Shown here piece after piece: positions 56,090 through 64,000 of a DNA stretch of 64,000 bases. Under the pieces are notes generated by a model. It saw only the letters and a program-made list of their open reading frames with translations, was not told where the DNA came from and made no database searches. The position numbers and the translations under genes were made by a program. Position 1 is the stretch's first letter; the number at the start of each line of letters is the position of its first letter. The DNA comes from Methylicorpusculum sp. (lineage in GTDB: Bacteria > Pseudomonadota > Gammaproteobacteria > Methylococcales > Methylomonadaceae), in the NCBI RefSeq assembly GCF_030651835.1, contig NZ_JAUSBX010000045.1:26691-90690 (forward strand). Direction: 5' to 3'.

Positions 56090-58279
56090 TTATTCATAAA
56101 TACGCCAAACATAGCTGCCATGTTCAACGATATACTTTTGATCGAATAACTTGTCTCTGCACCGCTTGAACGCTTTACGCCTTGCATCATCGGTATTAAC
56201 ATCAACCACAATCGCCTTATAAGCCACCTCCCGCCAATGCTCGATATTGACTATCTTTTGATGCTTGCCACTTAGGGAATCAAATCCACCGTACATTAGC
56301 TTGATCTCCGCTGTTGGCTCTACGCCATGAGCTACGATTGCATCATTAAGACTGTTTAGAATGGAATCATCCCGCGCCGATAATCGCCGTTTTTTAGCCC
56401 GCGCGCTCGGACTAACTTCACCCGCACAATCCAGGTAAACGCTTGTGAGCGGCTCTCCATCATCATCAAGCCAATCCAGATCAATCTGCTTAAGGCTGAA
56501 CTGTAAAGGCTTTAAGGCTTCAAAGTCTTTGGCCTTCTGGCAGCTTAGGATAATTGCATCACCGTCCTTATTTGCTGCGAACTCACCATCCATTGCAGCA
56601 CGAATCGAACTACTACCCCGGCTACGGTCTTGTGCGCCGTGCCCACTGTGGTGGACGATCAGAACGGCTGACCCCATAGGCTTGAAGAAGAAATCTACAT
56701 TGGAGATAAAACGACCGATATCTTGACTACTGTTCTCATCTCCCGTCATGTTGCGGTGCATCGTGTCAATAATTATGAGGCCGGGCTTTGGGCAGATTGC
56801 CCCAACGACTTCAGCAACCATTGCAACACTATCGTCGCTAATCATATTTGCAGGCTGTTCGCTAATGAATAATCGAGCTGGTGCTTTCATCTGATATTTA
56901 AGCTCTAACGCCTTTAATCGCCTTCCAAGTCCTGCAAAGCCTTCTCCCGCAATAATGACTACATCAACTGGTTCCGTGCTGTAGCCGTGCCAAGCAATAC
57001 CCGCCGCCATACAAAAGGCCCAATCTAAAGCGAAGAGCGACTTACCCGCGCCCGGTGCGCCAAACAATAAATTGAGGCTTCCACGTTCAATGATGTTGTC
57101 GATCAACCACTCCTGTCGAACGGGATTAAGGGTTAGTTCGCTGGCGGAAACAAGTGTGAAGGGGCGGCGATACTCCTGTTTTCCGCTTTTAGGGATCTGT
57201 GCGGTAGCTATCTTTTGTGCGACGCTCGATAACCCCTTGTATTGATGTAGGTCGTTGAAATCCGTTCTACGCTTGCCGTTTTGATCAAACTCTTCACCCA
57301 TGAAATCCGGCCAAACACACAGGCCATTAATTAAGCTTGCTGCCTTCATGCCATCCCTAATGCCTGGATTATCCTGCGGCAATCTTTTTGTTATATTTTC
57401 ATTAAAGCAATCGTTGTCAGCACAAATGGTAATCTTGCTGCCCTCATAATGACGCCGTGCAGCTTGTGCAATTAAATCCAAGTTGTCACAAGTAAAGGCA
57501 ACAAAAACACTTGCGCCTGTTGCTTCGTGAATGCTGCATCCAGTCGCGTAGCCTTCGCACACTGCAATTTCATCAAGCTTACCTTGAATAAAAAAGTATG
57601 CTCCTTTGCGTTTTCCTCCATATGTGAATTTCTTTTTGCCGTCGGCATCAATATCTTGAAGGCTGACGACCTCCCCTGTCTGGCTATCGTGCATTGGAAT
57701 AATGAGTTTGCCGCCGTTTATGCGGACATCGCCATAGGCCTTGATGCCCTTGGCTACAATATAAGGATGGGTATCGCCGGGGTTAATTGGAGGCAGAACG
57801 GAAAGCTTAGCGCTAGCCTTTTTTGCGGCCTCATCATGACGCAGCTTTACTTCTACCTTAAACTGTTCCTGACTCTCCTTGTAAATCCTTTGGTGTTCGG
57901 CTCTTTCCGCTTCGGTCATCAGGTGGGAGTGCTTGTCCCATGATGACCAGTTTTGTCTTGGGATTTTATTGGTCCATGAGCCGAAATACATGTGCACATG
58001 GCCTTTGGATCCTACGGTTGCCTTGTAGAATCCTTTTTTTTTGCGTGGCTTGTCATCCCTATGGTTTAAGTTATGAAAATTGCCATCAGCTTCAATGAGG
58101 CCTGAGATCAATAACCCGTTATCCTCAAGAATGCGCGTTGCTTCTCTTAAGGCTTCGCTTGATGATATAGGCTGATCATCGTTACTTGCATATTTGCTTG
58201 CATCAAAGCCGCCAGGGCCGAATATGGCCTCAAGGTTTCCAATTTTATTTTGTTCGATATTTGAACTCGAATGGTTCAT
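56090..58279 (-). CDS. TOPRIM-helicase replication protein of the element
   Basis: A 729-residue protein combining an N-terminal region (about 1-170) with a Toprim-like domain (EIAVCEGYATGCSIHEATGA; ITICADNDC; about 230-330) and a RepA/KaiC-type hexameric ATPase (Walker A GAPGAGKSLFALDW, Walker B LIIIDTMHRN, then VLIVHHSGHG). This architecture is common in replication proteins of phage satellites and small integrative elements. A zinc-finger primase motif at the start is not evident. Ribosome binding site AAAGGAAG. It likely initiates or drives replication of the excised element from the adjacent array. Confidence 0.88.
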   Translation of the reverse strand: MNHSSSNIEQNKIGNLEAIFGPGGFDASKYASNDDQPISSSEALREATRILEDNGLLISGLIEADGNFHNLNHRDDKPRKKKGFYKATVGSKGHVHMYFGSWTNKIPRQNWSSWDKHSHLMTEAERAEHQRIYKESQEQFKVEVKLRHDEAAKKASAKLSVLPPINPGDTHPYIVAKGIKAYGDVRINGGKLIIPMHDSQTGEVVSLQDIDADGKKKFTYGGKRKGAYFFIQGKLDEIAVCEGYATGCSIHEATGASVFVAFTCDNLDLIAQAARRHYEGSKITICADNDCFNENITKRLPQDNPGIRDGMKAASLINGLCVWPDFMGEEFDQNGKRRTDFNDLHQYKGLSSVAQKIATAQIPKSGKQEYRRPFTLVSASELTLNPVRQEWLIDNIIERGSLNLLFGAPGAGKSLFALDWAFCMAAGIAWHGYSTEPVDVVIIAGEGFAGLGRRLKALELKYQMKAPARLFISEQPANMISDDSVAMVAEVVGAICPKPGLIIIDTMHRNMTGDENSSQDIGRFISNVDFFFKPMGSAVLIVHHSGHGAQDRSRGSSSIRAAMDGEFAANKDGDAIILSCQKAKDFEALKPLQFSLKQIDLDWLDDDGEPLTSVYLDCAGEVSPSARAKKRRLSARDDSILNSLNDAIVAHGVEPTAEIKLMYGGFDSLSGKHQKIVNIEHWREVAYKAIVVDVNTDDARRKAFKRCRDKLFDQKYIVEHGSYVWRIYE

Positions 58280-58295
58280 AATAGTACTTCCTTTG

Positions 58296-58523
58296 TTAAC
58301 TCCATGCCCACTCCTGCGGCGCTTGGATTAGAATACTCGGTCTGGCAACTCGAGCCGTGACCGGATCTGCCTCATATCTTTTTGTGATAAAGACATGAGG
58401 CTTTTTTTTGTTGATTGTTTTTAGTAAGTGATTGTTTTCATCTAGCGGCCATTCTTGCAATGGAACCCGCAATTCAAGCGCCTTGGTTCTGTCTTTCGAT
58501 ACAAGCAAGAAATTCGCGCTCAT
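58296..58523 (-). CDS. Short hypothetical protein between AlpA and the helicase
   Basis: 75 residues from ATG 58523 (MSANFLLVSKDRTKALELRV), ending AWS 16 bases before the helicase start. It overlaps the AlpA-like gene by about 50 bases and lacks a visible ribosome binding site, so the true start may be later or the gene may be translated by coupling. No family recognised; a small gene between these two is common in related elements. Confidence 0.4.
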   Translation of the reverse strand: MSANFLLVSKDRTKALELRVPLQEWPLDENNHLLKTINKKKPHVFITKRYEADPVTARVARPSILIQAPQEWAWS

Positions 58524-58689
58524 CAATCAGCACGCGTCGTCCTACTCGCTTAAACGCTGATTTAAAACCATTTGTTTTTTCATGGAAGATTAAGTGTCGG
58601 AGTCCGCCTTGTGGGGGCCATGCGTGGTGCTTATTCCACTCTGGAACGGGAATAAAACGTGTTGAGGGTTGCGCTGCTATTGTTGTCAT
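58474..58689 (-). CDS. AlpA/excisionase-like DNA-binding protein
   Basis: A 71-residue winged-helix/MerR-like protein with the pattern seen in satellite regulators: FIPVPEWNKHHAWPPQGGLR at the start, then a helix-turn-helix (LIFHEKTNGFKSAFKRVG) and RRVLIDEREFLACI. AlpA of P4-like elements activates integrase expression and excision. AAAGGTG lies before the ATG. Upstream bases 58690-58842 hold no gene. Confidence 0.78.
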   Translation of the reverse strand: MTTIAAQPSTRFIPVPEWNKHHAWPPQGGLRHLIFHEKTNGFKSAFKRVGRRVLIDEREFLACIERQNQGA

Positions 58690-58842
58690 AAATCACCTTT
58701 TGATTTCAATTGATATGAATCGCCGCCAAGTTTGGTGCTTGCGGCTTGGGGCAATTATGACGTTAAACTTTTTCCTATCAAGCGCATGACCCAAAAAAAA
58801 GATGTAAGGTCAACCATTTCGGACACTCAAATATTTTGGCGT

Positions 58843-59109
58843 TCATCGGTAAACCTCTTTTCTGTGGCCGATTTCAATCACTAAAATCAGCAATTCATCA
58901 TCCTCAATCCGGCATAACAGCCGATAGTCACCCACGCGGTAACGCCATAACCCAGATAAACTACCCTGTAAGGCTTTACCACTGGCACGGGGATTATCTA
59001 CGGGTTGTATTCGCTCCTGCAGAAAGGCCGCGATTCTCTTTTGAACGGGCTTATCCAGTTTCGACAAGTCCCGCATGGCATCATTGGAAAACTTAACTGT
59101 CCAGGCCAA
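58843..59109 (-). CDS. RelE/ParE-family toxin
   Basis: An 88-residue toxin of the RelE superfamily: VKFSNDAMRDLSKLDKPVQK at the start, LSGLWRYRVGDYRLLCRIED in the core (Arg residues of the RelE active surface) and VIEIGHRKEVYR at the end. RelE enzymes cut mRNA on the ribosome; ParE relatives act on gyrase. The tail HRKEVYR favours RelE. It overlaps its antitoxin by 17 bases, the usual antitoxin-first order. Confidence 0.9.
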   Translation of the reverse strand: MAWTVKFSNDAMRDLSKLDKPVQKRIAAFLQERIQPVDNPRASGKALQGSLSGLWRYRVGDYRLLCRIEDDELLILVIEIGHRKEVYR

Positions 59110-59314
59110 AGGCTTTCACCACGTCATCAAGGCTGTGTGAGGCTTTCCCGCTGTCCAGGTAACGCTGATAGGCAGCTTCAGCGCTTTTGGCGTCTTGGCA
59201 ATCTTCCAGGTATTGAAGCAAGGCGGTTTTAACCAGTTGCGCGGGGCTTAGGTGTTGTTGTGCGGCAAGCTGGTTCAATACGCCGGTAGTTTCGTCGTCA
59301 AGCTCTAAAGTCAT
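59093..59314 (-). CDS. RelB/RHH antitoxin
   Basis: A 73-residue antitoxin starting MTLELDDETTGVLNQLAAQQ at 59314 (or one Met earlier), with the ribbon-helix-helix N-terminus, and a C-terminal toxin-binding segment (SLDDVVKAFGLDS). The longer frame to 59353 overlaps the integrase end and is less likely. With the toxin it would stabilise the element. Confidence 0.88.
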   Translation of the reverse strand: MTLELDDETTGVLNQLAAQQHLSPAQLVKTALLQYLEDCQDAKSAEAAYQRYLDSGKASHSLDDVVKAFGLDS

Positions 59315-59336
59315 CATGGGCGGTTCTCGGTAAGTA

Positions 59337-60419
59337 TTATTGATTGGTAACAAATAGCCGATTGTTCATGCTCTCAACTACCCCGGCTATGTGGCTGTCT
59401 GAAAGGTGGGCGTAGCGTTTCACCATGTCTAGCGTTCGGTGTCCCAATACTGCGGCAATATCGACCATAGACGCGCCATTCATGGCTAAATAAGACGCGG
59501 TGCAATGTCTTAGGTCATGCCAATGAAAATCGGTTATCTCAGCGCGTTTTAAGGTTGTTTCCCAGGGCGATCTTAAATCCATAGGCTTATCGGGTGAAAC
59601 CTTGCCGGGAAAGAGTAGTTGACTTTCAAGCCTTCTGACTTTGGCATGTTGGCGCAATAAATCCAATGCAAGACCGGTTAAAGGAACGCGCCGCCGATCA
59701 CCATTTTTGGTGTTATGCAGAACGATAACGCCGCGCTTCAAGTCAACATCAGGCCATTTAAGCCCCATCAATTCGCCCTGTCTCATTCCTGTAGATAAGG
59801 CCAGAATGACGCACAGATAAAGCTGTTTATTGTTGGATTCTTGGCAAGCTTTCAATAAGCGGGCGCGTTCGTCATCATCCAGGAAGCGCACCCGCCCGCG
59901 TGGCAATGCTGGCATTTCTAACCGGTTATCCCTTAGTGGTGATTCTTCAATCCAATGCCATTCGTTAACGCAGCGTTTTAAAATGCTTTCGATGGTTAAA
60001 AAGTATTTTCTAATGCTGTCGGGGGAAAGATTGCCGCCTTTTCTGCTGGGTGTTTTTTGCAAGGTGTCCCGGCAATCAGCGAATACCGCTGTAGTCAAAT
60101 CGGCCATAACATGAAAACCGATTTCATCACGCCAAAACTGCAAATGCTTTTTACGGTTTAGTTGCTCTTTTGGGGTGAACTTAACCGGTAAAATATCGCG
60201 TTCATATCGGTCGATTGCATCGGCCAAGGTATGTTTTTTTGCTTCGCTAGTTTTGAAATGTCGACCTTCGCGAATAGCTGATTCGGTATTTTGTATCCAC
60301 TTTTTTGCATCGGTCAACCGGGTGAATGTAGCTGTTTGCGGTGGAAAGCCTTTTAGTCTAACTTCTGCCGTGTATTTGATAATGCCGTTTTTATCGGTGC
60401 GTTCTTTGATGCGTGCCAT
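59337..60419 (-). CDS. int: Tyrosine integrase of the element
   Basis: A 360-residue site-specific recombinase. An arm/SAM-like N-terminal domain (residues 1-165) precedes the catalytic domain with Arg in LSTGMRQGELMGLKW, HDLRHCTASYLA (HxxR), the His of VLGHRTLDMV and the nucleophile Tyr in VKRYAHLS. All five catalytic positions are intact. It starts with GAGGTAACC before the ATG, 277 bases inside attR, and should catalyse integration into tRNA-Arg(CCU). Confidence 0.95.
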   Translation of the reverse strand: MARIKERTDKNGIIKYTAEVRLKGFPPQTATFTRLTDAKKWIQNTESAIREGRHFKTSEAKKHTLADAIDRYERDILPVKFTPKEQLNRKKHLQFWRDEIGFHVMADLTTAVFADCRDTLQKTPSRKGGNLSPDSIRKYFLTIESILKRCVNEWHWIEESPLRDNRLEMPALPRGRVRFLDDDERARLLKACQESNNKQLYLCVILALSTGMRQGELMGLKWPDVDLKRGVIVLHNTKNGDRRRVPLTGLALDLLRQHAKVRRLESQLLFPGKVSPDKPMDLRSPWETTLKRAEITDFHWHDLRHCTASYLAMNGASMVDIAAVLGHRTLDMVKRYAHLSDSHIAGVVESMNNRLFVTNQ

Positions 60420-60562
60420 GGTTACCTCGATAGGATGGCAACCGGCTTTTTGATATGATGTATCCAGCCATTGCTTAACCCAGAATTAAGTTATTGGTAA
60501 GGCCTTGTTTGGTGGTGGTACACCTGCAAGGCCGCTTTGTTTCTGGCCTACAGTATAAATAC
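60420..60562. other. Intergenic region upstream of the integrase
   Basis: No gene is seen. It should contain the int promoter and possibly binding sites for the AlpA-like protein. Nothing more specific can be assigned. Confidence 0.35.
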
Positions 60563-60584
60563 TTTTCCCATTTTTGTCCCATTT
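60563..60584 (+). repeat. Candidate integrase arm site, right end
   Basis: TTTTCCCATTTTTGTCCCAT plus TT, one mismatch from 49541-49562 and in the same orientation, 113 bases inside attR. The paired position near both ends suggests arm-type sites bound by the N-terminal domain of the integrase. Confidence 0.45.
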
Positions 60585-60696
60585 GCTAGTAAAAAAGGGC
60601 AATATTCAGCAAAACATTACAACAATGAAAATTAATAAGCCATTGATTTATTTATTATTGTTTATTGTGTTTTGTTGTGGGTTTTAGCCTGTCTCT

Positions 60697-60753
60697 CCCT
60701 CCTAAGGGGAAGGTCGGACGTTCAAATCGTCTCCGGGGCACCAATAAAAACAA
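60697..60753 (+). repeat. attR: right 57-bp direct repeat (tRNA-Arg 3' fragment)
   Basis: Identical to 49438-49494. It starts in the anticodon arm, so the 5' half of the tRNA is missing and this copy is not a functional tRNA gene. It defines the right boundary; the element is about 11.26 kb from repeat to repeat. Confidence 0.93.
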
Positions 60754-60813
60754 TGAGTTGAACGATTTATTGTGTATCAAAAAATCTTCACGTTGCACTC
60801 ACGACACACTTCT

Positions 60814-60845
60814 AAAAAAACACCCGCAACACTTGCCGAAAAACA
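60814..60845 (+). repeat. 32-base segment shared with the inner left end of the element
   Basis: AAAAAAACACCCGCAACACT and the following bases match 49565-49596 with one mismatch. The similarity lies outside attR on this side but inside attL on the other, at similar distances (61 and 71 bases). It may be a remnant of an earlier integration at the same tRNA. Confidence 0.6.
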
Positions 60846-60903
60846 AGCACAAAAAAACGGCATATAACCGGCTTAATCCCAAGGTTTAATTACGTAAAGC
60901 CGC

Positions 60904-61230
60904 ATGAATTCTATAATTGCACTGATCTTGAATCCACGAGCTATTGCGTTGGATGGCGAATCGTTGGAACTGGATTTCTTGTTGGCAACATTGCTTGGCT
61001 TGGAAGCCAACTTCCCGAAAGCACGTGAAAAGCTAGAGATAATCAATCGCAAGTCTCCGAGTAAACTGCTGGTTTTGATCCGACTAATTCAAGTTTGCTA
61101 GCAAATGTGCGATTATTCTGCTTCTGTCGGTTACTTAAGACATGCTCTGCGTGTGACTAGAGAATCAACAGAGCTGGAAACCAAGCGGCAGCGTTATCAG
61201 GATCTTGGGCTTTGGGTTAGGATCAAATGA
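60904..61230 (+). pseudogene. Remnant of a helical-repeat gene with an in-frame stop
   Basis: The frame MNSIIALILNPRAIALDGES runs to a TAG at 61099-61101 and then continues in the same frame (QMCDYSASVGYLRHALRVTR) to TGA at 61228-61230. Together they give about 108 codons resembling TPR-like helices (LATLLGLEANFPKAREKLEI). One base change explains the stop. No upstream part of the gene is seen, so it is also probably truncated. Identity unknown. Confidence 0.5.
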
Positions 61231-61334
61231 AATTAAGAGTGTATATAGCGCAAGGGGCATTAAATGGAATTGGACTCAATTCTGTTTGCCATTGAAAGAT
61301 GGGCAAAAATAGCCTTTATGAACGGATTAAATGT

Positions 61335-62705
61335 ATGAAAAAGCTCGGGCGTAACGATCCCTGTCACTGTGGCAGCGGCAAAAAATATAAGCAGTGCTGC
61401 TTAAAGGCTGAGGAGACCCAGATGGCAAGCGATCGCTCGGAAGCGGTACCAAAAGCAATAAATTGGTTCTTCACAAAGTATGGCCAAACTGCGCGTGAAG
61501 CGCTTGATGAAGGGTTTTTCGGCGGACTGGAGGACGATGAATATGCATTGCTCCAGGACCTGCCTGGCGATTCCTATCAAGGTATCATGATCAATGCCAT
61601 GGAATGGCTGCTGGCGGATGGCGTTATTACCATCAAAGGACAGGTGCATCGTGTTGCGGAATTATTATTCGGCCGGGGCGGCCCGCTCTTCTCAGCCGAA
61701 CAACGGCAATGGCTAGAACAGCTAACGACTATGCCGCTCAGGCTTTACGAAATCGTCGATGTGCGACAGGGAGAATGTATGACATTGAGGGACGTTATGC
61801 TGCCCGAACGCCAACCTGTCCTCGTCCTGGAAAAATCGGGCTCTCAGCACGCGAACCGATACGACCTCATCGCGGCACGCATCCTGCCGGTTAAAGATCA
61901 TTTCGAACTGTCCGGCGCCGTGTATTCTTTTCCCCGCCATCGTAGCTTAGACTTATTAAAAGAACTCAAAAGCGAACTGGAAGACGTCGAGCCTGATTCG
62001 CTTCTCGCCAAGGAAATCACCAGCGTCATCATCCCATATCACTGGCTCGAGTTATTTCTAGAGGCCTTTGAAATGCCGCAACTGGTCGATCATGTGACGG
62101 GCGAACCGCTCCTGTTTGTGACCGATCATTACCGAGTTCAGGACTGGGACGCACTGGACCAGGCCTTGTCCGCTGAAGCGGATATCGAGGGTAACCGTGA
62201 TGAGGGCTGGAGCCTTATTTTTGAAGGGGATGATGGTCTTACACGCAGAAATCTCAGCATTGAGGTGGGCAAACGCCAGGATCGGCTCAAAGTGTTTTAT
62301 CGCACCCAAAAATATGCGGACGAAGGGCGGTCTTGGTTCGAAGCATTGGCAGGCTCGGCCATTGTCTTTGTCAGTCGGGAAATCTCCGACCCGAAGGGGA
62401 TGCTCGCTAATTTGCCGCCCAATGAGATCAAGAATACATCGGAACCAGCACCACTGCCGCCCGAAGTCATGACTGAGCTCATCGAGAAGAGAATTCAACA
62501 GCTTTATGCTAACTGGGCTGACGAGCCGTTACCGGTATTGGACGACAGAACGCCGCGAGAGGCTATCCAAACGCAGGAAGGACTGGAGCAGGTAAAATTC
62601 TTGCTGCATACCTACGAACATGGCGAAGCACAGCAGGCCAAAGCTCAACACCGCACACCGGTTTCCTATGAATTTCTCTGGCAGTCGTTAGGGATAACGC
62701 CGTAG
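61335..62705 (+). CDS. SEC-C motif protein of unknown function
   Basis: 456 residues from ATG 61335; an ATG at 61299 is in frame but adds residues before the motif. The N-terminus KKLGRNDPCHCGSGKKYKQC is a SEC-C zinc motif (CxC...CC). The rest, about 430 residues, is soluble, acidic and alpha/beta, with no catalytic motif that I recognise. SEC-C occurs in SecA tails and in many stand-alone proteins, including genes next to mobile elements. The family of the C-terminal part is not identified. Confidence 0.72.
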   Translation: MKKLGRNDPCHCGSGKKYKQCCLKAEETQMASDRSEAVPKAINWFFTKYGQTAREALDEGFFGGLEDDEYALLQDLPGDSYQGIMINAMEWLLADGVITIKGQVHRVAELLFGRGGPLFSAEQRQWLEQLTTMPLRLYEIVDVRQGECMTLRDVMLPERQPVLVLEKSGSQHANRYDLIAARILPVKDHFELSGAVYSFPRHRSLDLLKELKSELEDVEPDSLLAKEITSVIIPYHWLELFLEAFEMPQLVDHVTGEPLLFVTDHYRVQDWDALDQALSAEADIEGNRDEGWSLIFEGDDGLTRRNLSIEVGKRQDRLKVFYRTQKYADEGRSWFEALAGSAIVFVSREISDPKGMLANLPPNEIKNTSEPAPLPPEVMTELIEKRIQQLYANWADEPLPVLDDRTPREAIQTQEGLEQVKFLLHTYEHGEAQQAKAQHRTPVSYEFLWQSLGITP

Positions 62706-62873
62706 GGGAAACATTTGCTTTGATGATATCGATACAGGCGGCATTGATCAGAATGTGAATGGAAGGAATGCTGGAAATGGTGTTCTTTCAGGTCGTTCAC
62801 AGAACCGACTTGAGAGCAATCCATAGCAAAGCAGCATCGATCCGGTGAAACATGACAAGAGGCCAGCAATTCT

Positions 62874-63022
62874 CAGTTTGATTTTTTCAGCGTTATTTTA
62901 GGCTGGGAAAAGCCTTTCGAGGAACGCCGTAAACCCATGGGGGCTTGAAAACAGCATCCCTGTTGCCGACATCCTCGAAAAGCTTCTCCAAACCCTTTTT
63001 TCCTTCAAATTGAGAATTGCTG
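62874..63022 (-). repeat. MITE-like element, copy B (inverted relative to copy A)
   Basis: 149 bp starting CAGCAATTCTCAGTTTGA and ending TCAAATTGAGAATTGCTG. Its complement aligns with 14469-14632 through the middle (AAGCTTTTCGAGGATGTCGG, AAGCCCCCATGG), with about 15 bases deleted. It ends 2 bases before the start codon of the photolyase-related gene. The region 62706-62873 between the SEC-C gene and the repeat shows no gene. Confidence 0.75.
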
Positions 63023-63024
63023 GC

Positions 63025-63879
63025 ATGACTGCTGTGACATTGATTTTTCCTCACCAACTTTTTTCCAACCATCCCAGCATACTAAGAGGCCAGGATGTTT
63101 ATCTCATTGAAGAATGCCTGTTTTTCAAGCACTACCGTTTTCATCAGCAGAAACTGGTATTACACCGGGCCAGCATGAAAAAATATGCCCAATTGTTAGA
63201 CCGACTCAATGTCAAGGTGAACTATATTGACAGCCAAAATGATTTAAGCGATGTCAGAAAGTTGATCCATCACTTGGCTCAACAAAACATTACCGGGATT
63301 CAGTTTGCCGATGTTGCCGACAACTGGTTAAAGACCCGAATCAAAAGCTGTTGCAACAAACACAACATCAAAATTACTGAAACGGTATCACCCAACTTTT
63401 TAAATACGCTTGATGGCGTAAAACCCTTTTTCGATAAAAAGAAAACCTATTTTCAAACAGCCTTTTATATTGACCAGCGCAAGCAACGGGAAATTTTAGT
63501 GGATGCAGGAGGCCATCCACTTGGCGGTCAATGGACTTTTGATGCAGACAACCGCTTGAAGTATCCAAAAAATGACAAGCCGCCGGCAGTAACTGTTGCA
63601 AAAGACGATAGCTGTGTAAGGGAAGCCAAGGCATATGTAGCGCGTTATTTTCCCAACAACTATGCCAGCGCGGAAAATTTTATTTATCCAACCGATCATG
63701 CCGGCGCTTCCATCTGGCTGGATGAGTTTTTGGAAACGCGGTTTGAAAAATTTGGCCGTTATGAAGATGCGATGGTGGCCAACGAACATTATTTACATCA
63801 CTCCGTATTAACGCCAATGCTCAATATCGGCTTGCTTTCGCCACAACAAATTATCGATAAACCTAAAAAGAGCGGTTGA
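63025..63879 (+). pseudogene. Photolyase/cryptochrome-related protein (DPRP), 3'-truncated
   Basis: 284 residues starting MTAVTLIFPHQLFSNHPSIL. The N-terminal Rossmann part and following linker (EECLFFKHYRFHQQKLVLHR, FDADNRLKYPK, ANEHYLHHSVLTPMLNIG) are typical of the deoxyribodipyrimidine photolyase-related family, which binds FAD and an iron-sulfur cluster and includes 6-4 photolyases. Members are about 500 residues; this one stops after LLSPQQIIDKP-KKSG, losing most of the FAD domain. The start codon lies directly at the MITE border with no ribosome binding site. Probably inactive. Confidence 0.7.
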
Positions 63880-63884
63880 ATCCA

Positions 63885-64000
63885 CTAAGCAGGCGCTGAC
63901 AGGCATTCCGGCGACTGCAATTGACGCCCCTTGAGATACTTAACCAGCGCTAAACTCAAGATTCGGTACCAGCGCTGGATCGCTGTCAACTGCTCCGCAG
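63885..64000 (-). CDS. C-terminal end of a leftward gene, possibly a transposase
   Basis: An open frame enters from the right edge and ends at TAG 63885-63887 (38 codons with stop, including AIQRWYRILSLALVKYLKGR). It begins 5 bases after the photolyase-related stop, at the place where that gene loses homology. A transposase of an insertion sequence would explain both, but the fragment is too short to name a family. Confidence 0.35.
   Translation of the reverse strand, partial: AEQLTAIQRWYRILSLALVKYLKGRQLQSPECLSAPA

Noticed and set aside
55948..56211. Open frames on both strands over the TGTCCGG array
   Set aside because: Low-complexity translations produced by the repeat; no start signals and strong overlap with the helicase gene end.
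49495..60696. Complete prophage
   Set aside because: No terminase, portal, capsid, tail or lysis genes; only integration, regulation, replication and cargo functions.
60697..60753. Second tRNA-Arg gene
   Set aside because: Only the 3' part from the anticodon arm onward is present; it is the attR copy of the integrative element.

Overview
The window looks like the chromosome of a motile, piliated, Gram-negative gammaproteobacterium. It carries pilMNOPQ followed by aroK-aroB-damX, an RpoN/FliA-controlled flgBCDEFGHIJ, flgKL and flgAMN set with CheV/CheR, and RdgC. The many copper-linked proteins (CopA-type ATPase, DUF411, cupredoxin, two NosL domains) and the short intergenic repeats would fit a methylotroph of the Methylococcales type. 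No methane or methanol oxidation gene is present, so that assignment is only an inference.

Layout. 1-3023 (minus strand): the N-terminal part of alanine dehydrogenase, a DUF411 metal protein, YjbQ and HemE. 3117-11366 (minus): the damX-aroB-aroK and pilQPONM block, separated by an intrinsic terminator, with ponA (PBP1A) divergent at 11620. 14168-19655 (minus): ribosomal protein L31, then a compact peptide natural-product (RiPP) cassette made of a 77-residue Gly-Gly precursor, a radical SAM enzyme with a degenerate SPASM region, a C39 peptidase ABC exporter and an HlyD-type adaptor. A long-inverted-repeat MITE bounds the cassette. 20105-23464 (minus): a copper ATPase and two paralogous small membrane proteins, interspersed with a second intergenic repeat. 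23975-31935 (plus): a TauE/SafE-cupredoxin protein and an operon joining an FtsX/MacB-like ABC transporter to a polytopic Cys protein, NosL, a TlpA thioredoxin, a NosL-beta-barrel fusion and a stand-alone DsbD-alpha domain, probably a copper or thiol delivery system of the envelope. 32082-33960: RdgC and an L,D-transpeptidase. 34023-49390: flagellar and chemotaxis genes, with three convincing sigma-54 promoters (flgK, flgB, flgA) and a textbook sigma-28 promoter (flgM).

49408-60753: a tRNA-Arg(CCU) gene hosts an 11.2-kb integrative element. A 57-bp direct repeat of the tRNA 3' end marks both ends, and a tyrosine integrase lies beside the right one. The element encodes an AlpA-like regulator, a TOPRIM-helicase replication protein next to an iteron-like TGTCCGG array, a RelBE-type toxin pair and cargo: a zinc-ribbon/RES-domain protein with an unknown 328-residue neighbour (possible defence), a VPxPG-CTERM surface protein and small unknown genes. 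It resembles P4-type satellites or small integrative elements.

60754-64000: a decayed region with a gene broken by an in-frame stop, a SEC-C protein, the second MITE copy in inverted orientation, and a photolyase-related gene that begins at the MITE border and is truncated at its 3' end.
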